A program made the translations under genes and the position numbers. This document shows, piece after piece, positions 45,649 through 49,617 of a DNA stretch of 49,617 nucleotides (its first letter is position 1; each line of letters opens with the position of its first letter). Origin of the DNA: JBDTMT01 sp033764095 (GTDB lineage: Bacteria; Desulfobacterota; Binatia; HRBIN30; CADEER01); the NCBI GenBank assembly GCA_033764095.1, contig JANRJF010000014.1:1-49617 (forward strand), given 5' to 3'. The notes beneath the pieces were generated by a model, which was not told the origin of the DNA, did not search any database, and saw only the letters and a program-made list of their open reading frames with translations.

Positions 45649-46089
45649 ATGCTCCCCGCGGTGATCCTCTACGACGGCGTCTGCGGCCTCTGTGACCGCA
45701 CCGTCCGCTTCGTCCTGGCGCATGATCCGGACGGCACGCGCTTCCGCTTCGCGGCGCTGCAGAGCGAGTTCGCCGCGGCGGCGCTGGCGCGGCACGGACG
45801 CGACGCCGCTGACCTCGACACCGTCTGCCTGCTCGACGGCGATCGGCTGAGCGTCAAGGCCGACGCGATCCTCGACATCCTCACCCGCCTGGGCGGCATC
45901 TGGCGCATGGCCGCGGTCGCCCGCCTGCTGCCGAGGCCGCTGCGCAACGCCGCGTATGATTGGTTGGCGAGTCGTCGCTATCGCTGGTTCGGCCGCTCCG
46001 AGCAGTGCATCATCCCACCGCTCGAGATGCGCCAGCGCTTCATCGACCTCGCCGTCGACCAGCCCGAGGCGCGGCGCTCGGTCGGCTGA
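45649..46089 (+). CDS. DCC-family thiol-disulphide oxidoreductase (DUF393)
   Basis: A 146-residue protein with the diagnostic ILYDGVCGLCDRTVRFVLAHD start (CxxC in GVCGLC, where the family is named from DxxCxxC). The middle FRFAALQSEFAAA and DTVCLLDGDRLSVKADAILD blocks and the end YRWFGRSEQCIIPP match. It has a thioredoxin-like fold and is thought to be a redox-active oxidoreductase; the partner is unknown. Its closeness to msrP-msrQ suggests a link to methionine-sulphoxide repair or thiol stress, by inference only. Confidence 0.88.
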   Translation: MLPAVILYDGVCGLCDRTVRFVLAHDPDGTRFRFAALQSEFAAAALARHGRDAADLDTVCLLDGDRLSVKADAILDILTRLGGIWRMAAVARLLPRPLRNAAYDWLASRRYRWFGRSEQCIIPPLEMRQRFIDLAVDQPEARRSVG

Positions 46090-46158
46090 GCCGCGAAACC
46101 ACGCCCGCGGGCGGCGCATCGAATCGGCACCCACCGGCTGCCGTCTGAGCTTCGTCTG

Positions 46159-47130
46159 ATGAAAACCTCGAAACGGATCTGGCAGCTGCCCGCCCGGGAG
46201 ATCACCGACGAATCCCTCTTCCTGCGGCGCCGCGAATTCCTGCGCGGCGCGGCGTTGGGCGCCCGCGCCCTGCAGCAGCCCGGTTGTCGGTCGTCCGGCG
46301 AGAGCGCGCCGGCCGATGCGGCGCCGACGAAGCTGGCGGCGATCCAGGGCGTGGTGAAGGGGCCGTTCTCGACCGACGAGGCGCCGACTGCCGAGAACGA
46401 CGCAACCAGCTACAACAACTTCTACGAGTTCGGCACCGACAAGGGCGATCCGAAGGAGTACGCTGGCTCGCTGGTCACCGCGCCGTGGTCGGTGAAGATC
46501 GAGGGCGAGGTGCACAAGCCGGGCACCCTGGCGCTGGAGGACCTGCTGAAGGGCCACACGCCGGAGGAGCGCGTCTATCGGCACCGCTGTGTCGAAGCGT
46601 GGTCGATGGTCATCCCCTGGATCGGCATTCCGCTTGGCGACGTGCTGAAGCGCTTCGAGCCGACCTCGTTCGCCAAGTACGTCGCGTTCACCACGCTGCT
46701 CGACCCCAAGCAGATGCCCGGCCAGCAGCGCAGCGTGCTCGACTGGCCCTACCGCGAGGGGCTGCGCATCGACGAGGCGATGCACCCGCTGACGCTGCTC
46801 ACCTTCGGCATGTACGGCAAGGTGCTGCCGAACCAGAACGGCGCGCCGCTGCGGCTGGTGGTGCCGTGGAAGTACGGCTTCAAGGGCATCAAGTCGATCG
46901 TCGCCATCCGCCTGCAGGACGAACAGCCGCGCACCACCTGGAACATGATGGCGCCGGACGAGTACGGCTTCTATTCGAACGTCAATCCGGAGGTCGATCA
47001 CCCGCGCTGGAGCCAGGCCAGCGAGCGCCGCATCGGCGAATTCCGCCGCCGCGAGACATTGCCGTTCAACGGCTACGGCGAGCAGGTCGCGTCGCTGTAC
47101 AGCGGCATGGACCTGCGCAAGAACTTCTGA
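46159..47130 (+). CDS. msrP: Protein-methionine-sulphoxide reductase catalytic subunit MsrP (YedY)
   Basis: A 323-residue molybdopterin enzyme that reduces oxidised methionine in periplasmic proteins. The Tat motif is LRRREFLRG at about residues 22-30. The molybdenum ligand is Cys144 in YRHRCVEAWSM. PWSVKIEGEVHKPGTLALED, GQQRSVLDWPYREGLRID, LPNQNGAPLRLVVPWKYG and LPFNGYGEQVASLYSGMDLR are MsrP blocks. The hydrophobic stretch after the twin arginines (AALGARALQQPGC) is short and polar compared with typical Tat signals, so export may be inefficient. It precedes msrQ; an inverted repeat fills the gap between them. Confidence 0.93.
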   Translation: MKTSKRIWQLPAREITDESLFLRRREFLRGAALGARALQQPGCRSSGESAPADAAPTKLAAIQGVVKGPFSTDEAPTAENDATSYNNFYEFGTDKGDPKEYAGSLVTAPWSVKIEGEVHKPGTLALEDLLKGHTPEERVYRHRCVEAWSMVIPWIGIPLGDVLKRFEPTSFAKYVAFTTLLDPKQMPGQQRSVLDWPYREGLRIDEAMHPLTLLTFGMYGKVLPNQNGAPLRLVVPWKYGFKGIKSIVAIRLQDEQPRTTWNMMAPDEYGFYSNVNPEVDHPRWSQASERRIGEFRRRETLPFNGYGEQVASLYSGMDLRKNF

Positions 47131-47135
47131 GGATT

Positions 47136-47221
47136 CACCACAGAGGCACAGAGACACGGAGAGGAAGTCTGAAGAGGCATGACTCCGTGATCCTTCTCCG
47201 TGCCTCTGTGCCTCTGTGGTG
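47136..47221. repeat. Intergenic inverted repeat, family B copy between msrP and msrQ
   Basis: The left arm 47136-47165 and right arm 47191-47221 match at all but one position plus a 1-nt gap. Words are CACAGAGG and CACAGAGA. It starts 5 nt after the msrP stop and ends 9 nt before the msrQ ATG, so it is inside the operon. It could process or stabilise the msrP half of the message. Confidence 0.93.
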
Positions 47222-47230
47222 AGTTTCTTC

Positions 47231-47845
47231 ATGGTCTCCCGCCTCAAGCCCGCCGTCTTCGCCGCCGGTCTGCTGCCGTTGGCGTGGCTGATCTACGGCG
47301 CCTTCACCGATCGGCTCGGCGCCAATCCGATCGAGTACATCACCCACCTCACCGGTGACTGGGCGCTGCGCTTCCTGTTGCTGTCGCTGGCGGTGACGCC
47401 GCTGCGCCGGCTGTTCGGCTGGAATCGGCTGATCAACTACCGGCGCATGCTCGGGCTGTTCGCGTTCTTCTATGCGGCGCTGCACCTGTCGACCTGGATC
47501 GGCCTCGACCACGCGTTCGACTGGCCGCGGCTGTGGGCCGACGTCCGCAAGCGGCCGTACATCACCGCCGGCATGGTCGCGTTCAGCTGTCTGCTGCCGC
47601 TGGCGATCACCTCGACGCGCGGCTGGATCCGCCGCCTCGGCAAGCGCTGGACGACGCTGCACCGGCTCGCCTACCTCGCCGCGCTCGCCGCGGTGGTGCA
47701 CTACTGGTGGCTGGTGAAGGCCGACGTGCGCGGCCCGGGCTGGTACGCGCTGGCGCTCGCCGTGCTGCTCGGGGTGCGCCTGGTCTTCGCCCTGCGCGGC
47801 CGCGCCGCGGCCGCCGGCCCGCGGCGTAACGCCCAGGCGGCTTGA
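47231..47845 (+). CDS. msrQ: MsrQ haem-binding membrane subunit (YedZ)
   Basis: A 204-residue membrane protein with about six hydrophobic helices. It is the ferric-reductase-like quinol partner that feeds electrons to MsrP. Conserved blocks are ALRFLLLSLAVTPLRRLFGW, RRMLGLFAFFYAALHLSTWI (with a haem His), ITAGMVAFSCLLPLAITS, RWTTLHRLAYLAALAAVVHY with WWLVKAD (second His pair), matching YedZ. The ATG at 47231 is used; a GTG at 47216 in frame lies inside the repeat and adds five residues. Confidence 0.93.
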   Translation: MVSRLKPAVFAAGLLPLAWLIYGAFTDRLGANPIEYITHLTGDWALRFLLLSLAVTPLRRLFGWNRLINYRRMLGLFAFFYAALHLSTWIGLDHAFDWPRLWADVRKRPYITAGMVAFSCLLPLAITSTRGWIRRLGKRWTTLHRLAYLAALAAVVHYWWLVKADVRGPGWYALALAVLLGVRLVFALRGRAAAAGPRRNAQAA

Positions 47846-47878
47846 CCGCGCGGGCGGATTCTGGTCAGGCCGGGCGCG

Positions 47879-48007
47879 ATGAAGCGTCAGCACAAGACCC
47901 TGATCGCCGTGGGTATGATCCTGTTCCTCGCCGGCTGGCTCGCCTGGTCGGTCCTGCTCACCGAAGACGAAGTCGCCCAACCGGCGCCGGTCGAATCCGC
48001 CCCATAA
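47879..48007 (+). CDS. Small single-pass membrane peptide (42 residues)
   Basis: An open frame starting MKRQHKTLIAVGMILFLAGW, with a second half LAWSVLLTEDEVAQPAPVES and ending AP. A basic start, one hydrophobic helix (about residues 8-27) and an acidic end give a clear N-in membrane peptide topology. It starts 33 nt after msrQ on the same strand, so it may belong to the operon. No family is recognised; it could be a genuine small protein or a chance frame. Confidence 0.5.
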   Translation: MKRQHKTLIAVGMILFLAGWLAWSVLLTEDEVAQPAPVESAP

Positions 48008-48147
48008 CCGCTGCCCACGGCGGCGGCATCGGCTGCCGTCGGCGTGAGCACGCGCCGCCGCCGCATCCCTCCGCGAAGCGGGCGCGGGCTCCCGACGCGC
48101 CTGGCACCGGGCTTGCTGCCCTCCGTCGCTACACGACGAATCGACCG

Positions 48148-49347
48148 ATGCTGGGCCTGGTGCTGACCGCTGGGGGCGCGCGCGGCGCCTATCAGGCCGG
48201 CGTGCTGAAGCGCGTCGGCGAGTTGCGCTCGTTGCGCGGCAAGCCGTCGCCATTCGAAGTCATCGCCGGCGCCTCGGCCGGGGCGATCAACGGCAGCATG
48301 GTCGCCGCCACCGGCAGCAACTTCGCCGACGGCAGCCACGTGCTCGCCAAGCTGTGGGCCGACTTGAGCGTCGAGCAGGTGTTCCGCACCGACGTGCTGA
48401 CCCTCGGCGCGCTCGGCGCCCGCTTCGTGCGCGACCTGTCGCTTGGCGGCATCATCGGCGGCGGCACCGTGCAGTCGCTGCTCGACACCACGCCGCTGCG
48501 CGCCTTCATGGCCGCGCACCTGCCGCTGGCCGGCATCGGCGAGTCGATCCGCGCCGGGCATCTGTACGCGCTGGCGGTGTCGGCGACCAGCTACCACTCC
48601 GGCAAGTCGTTCACCTTCATCCAGGGCCGCAAGGGCCACCCGCTGTGGATCAAGAGCCGCCGCGTCGCGCTGCCGGTGACGCTCACCAGCGACCACATCT
48701 GCGCCTCGGCGGCGATCCCGATCGTCTTCCCGCCGGTGCGCATCGCCTCGGAAGCCGGCGAGTGCTGGTTCGGCGACGGTGGCATGCGCCTGGTGACGCC
48801 GTTCAGCCCGGCCATCCGGCTCGGCGCCGACCGCATCTTCGCGGTCGGCATCCGCTGCCAGAGCTCGGCCGACGCGCTGTCGCGCGCCGAGCTGCACACC
48901 GACGAGGAGTCGCACGCCGGACTCGGGCCGATCCCGCGCCCACCGCTGGCGCAGATCTGCGGCGTATTCCTCAACGCCATCTTCCTCGATCACCTGGATA
49001 CCGACCTCGATCACCTGCGCCGCATGAACGAGCTGATCGCCAACGGCCACCACGGCGGCAACGGGCGGCGCAAGCGCGGGGCGAACGTCCAGGAGCCGAT
49101 GCGGCGCATCGAGCCGCTGGTGATCAACCCGTCCGCCGACCTCGCCATCGTCGCCGCCGCCTTCGCACACAAGATGCCGCTGGCGGTGCGCTACGTCCTC
49201 GACGGCCTCGGCACGCCCGACGCCCAGAGCGCCGATCTGATGAGCTACCTGCTGTTCGACTCGTCCTACACCCGCGCGCTGATCGACGTCGGCTACCAGG
49301 ACGCCGCCGCGCGCATCGACGAGATCGAGCAGTTCCTGCTGCAGTAG
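48148..49347 (+). CDS. Patatin-like phospholipase / lipid acyl hydrolase
   Basis: A 399-residue patatin-domain protein. The oxyanion hole GLVLTAGGARGAYQAGVLK starts at residue 3, the nucleophile elbow IAGASAGAING has the Ser at about residue 44, and the catalytic Asp lies in CWFGDGGMRLVTP. The dyad is complete. The patatin core extends to about residue 260; the C-terminal 140 residues are a helical region with no recognised motif. It would hydrolyse acyl ester bonds of phospholipids or other lipids. The start chosen here (48148) begins directly at the core; longer in-frame starts cover the 42-residue gene and are Arg/Pro-rich. Confidence 0.9.
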   Translation: MLGLVLTAGGARGAYQAGVLKRVGELRSLRGKPSPFEVIAGASAGAINGSMVAATGSNFADGSHVLAKLWADLSVEQVFRTDVLTLGALGARFVRDLSLGGIIGGGTVQSLLDTTPLRAFMAAHLPLAGIGESIRAGHLYALAVSATSYHSGKSFTFIQGRKGHPLWIKSRRVALPVTLTSDHICASAAIPIVFPPVRIASEAGECWFGDGGMRLVTPFSPAIRLGADRIFAVGIRCQSSADALSRAELHTDEESHAGLGPIPRPPLAQICGVFLNAIFLDHLDTDLDHLRRMNELIANGHHGGNGRRKRGANVQEPMRRIEPLVINPSADLAIVAAAFAHKMPLAVRYVLDGLGTPDAQSADLMSYLLFDSSYTRALIDVGYQDAAARIDEIEQFLLQ

Positions 49348-49352
49348 CGCTT

Positions 49353-49372
49353 CCCCCTCTGAAAAAGGGGGG
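49353..49372. repeat. Single family-J hairpin
   Basis: CCCCCTCTGAAAAAGGGGGG forms a short hairpin 5 nt after the patatin stop codon. Its sequence matches half of the composite element at 15952-16134. It may act as a terminator, though the run is not T-rich on the coding side. Confidence 0.65.
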
Positions 49373-49413
49373 CTTTGCCCGGCAATGTGCCTCAGCAGCG
49401 AAGTGCGCGGGCG

Positions 49414-49447
49414 AGGCTGTCAGGCTGTTAGGCGGCTCGCTGTCAGG
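49414..49447. repeat. Solitary family-H arm
   Basis: AGGCTGTCAGGCTGTTAGGC and following words resemble one arm of the element at 30306-30400. I find no matching second arm of comparable length nearby, only a short CCCTGAC at about 49472. It looks like a decayed or half element. Confidence 0.6.
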
Positions 49448-49507
49448 GGCTCGGATCCTTCTGCCCTTCTGCCCTGACCTGAAACTTCACGCACAGGAGC
49501 AAGGCCA

Positions 49508-49569
49508 ACCACCAAGGCACCAAGACACCAAGCGGACCTCAGACCTTGGTGCCTTGGTGTCTTGGTGGT
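49508..49569. repeat. Intergenic inverted repeat, family C
   Basis: The left arm 49508-49532 and right arm 49545-49569 (25 nt each) match at 23 of 25 positions around a 12-nt loop. The word is CACCAAGN, with the N changing between units; the two mismatches arise because the G-type and A-type words are in swapped order. No gene is seen between 49348 and the window end. Confidence 0.9.
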
Positions 49570-49617
49570 GATCTTCTCAGCGGCGAGGACGCGCGTTTCT
49601 CGCCCGAGTGTTCCGGC

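Overview
The window is a very GC-rich, densely packed stretch of bacterial chromosome with about 45 protein genes on both strands. I see no rRNA, tRNA, CRISPR array, phage, transposase or integrase gene. The gene content fits a free-living aerobic heterotroph with a double membrane: acyl-CoA dehydrogenases, acyl-CoA synthetase, P450, a CitE-like lyase, Tat-exported MsrP with membrane MsrQ, lipoproteins, and large secreted proteins. The 941-residue exported protein with Asp-box repeats, a Cys-rich module, a Thr/Pro linker and a dockerin-like tail (42682-45507) resembles proteins I remember from 'deltaproteobacterial' metagenome genomes now placed in Binatota/Desulfobacterota_B. That placement rests on memory and was not tested.

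Layout. 1-3126: the 3' part of a biotin-dependent carboxylase, a pentapeptide-repeat protein, a DUF1330-like protein and a PaaI-like thioesterase. 3369-8297: a large secreted Tyr/Gly-rich protein, a CitE-like lyase, a zinc alcohol dehydrogenase and a GNAT acetyltransferase. 8421-9194 (minus): a nucleotidyltransferase cassette resembling a toxin-antitoxin pair. 9335-15870 (minus): an SDR, a GATase-type gamma-glutamyl hydrolase, a glutamylpolyamine-synthetase-like enzyme, a TPR metallopeptidase, an APC permease and a DUF3467 protein, together a plausible polyamine or amino-acid utilisation block. 16278-19929 (minus): a TMTC-like membrane TPR protein, an alpha/beta hydrolase and a DUF72 protein. 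20045-23123 (minus): a tetR-acd-acd operon with a perfect 20-bp palindrome at the tetR start. 23207-28100: a Cys-rich mini-protein, a radical SAM enzyme, asparaginyl-tRNA synthetase and a hybrid sensor kinase. 28418-34350 (plus): a small protein, an acyl-CoA synthetase, a HAD phosphatase, a haem-oxygenase-like protein translationally coupled to a DUF2238 membrane protein, and a flavoprotein. 34466-39213: a double NTF2-like protein, a DUF2834 protein, an orphan sensor kinase with tandem operator-like palindromes, an EEP-family lipoprotein and a D-hydroxyacid dehydrogenase. 39312-42595 (plus): a cysteine-synthase-like enzyme, an SDR and a P450. 42682-49347: the Asp-box protein, a DCC protein, msrP-msrQ, a 42-residue membrane peptide and a patatin-like lipase.

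The most unusual feature is not a gene. About 20 gaps between genes carry imperfect inverted repeats. They belong to roughly a dozen families unrelated in sequence but built alike: each arm is a run of short tandem 'words' of about 6-11 nt, the other arm is its imperfect reverse complement, and matched words often appear in swapped order. Most begin within about 16 nt of a stop codon and fill the gap to the next gene. They occur between co-directional, convergent and divergent genes, inside operons (msrP/msrQ, acd/acd, DUF3467/permease), and once across the 5' end of a gene, where an arm encodes part of a signal peptide. Several families recur within the window. Stretches of about 300 nt or more without genes (15871-16277 and 28101-28417) consist largely of these elements.
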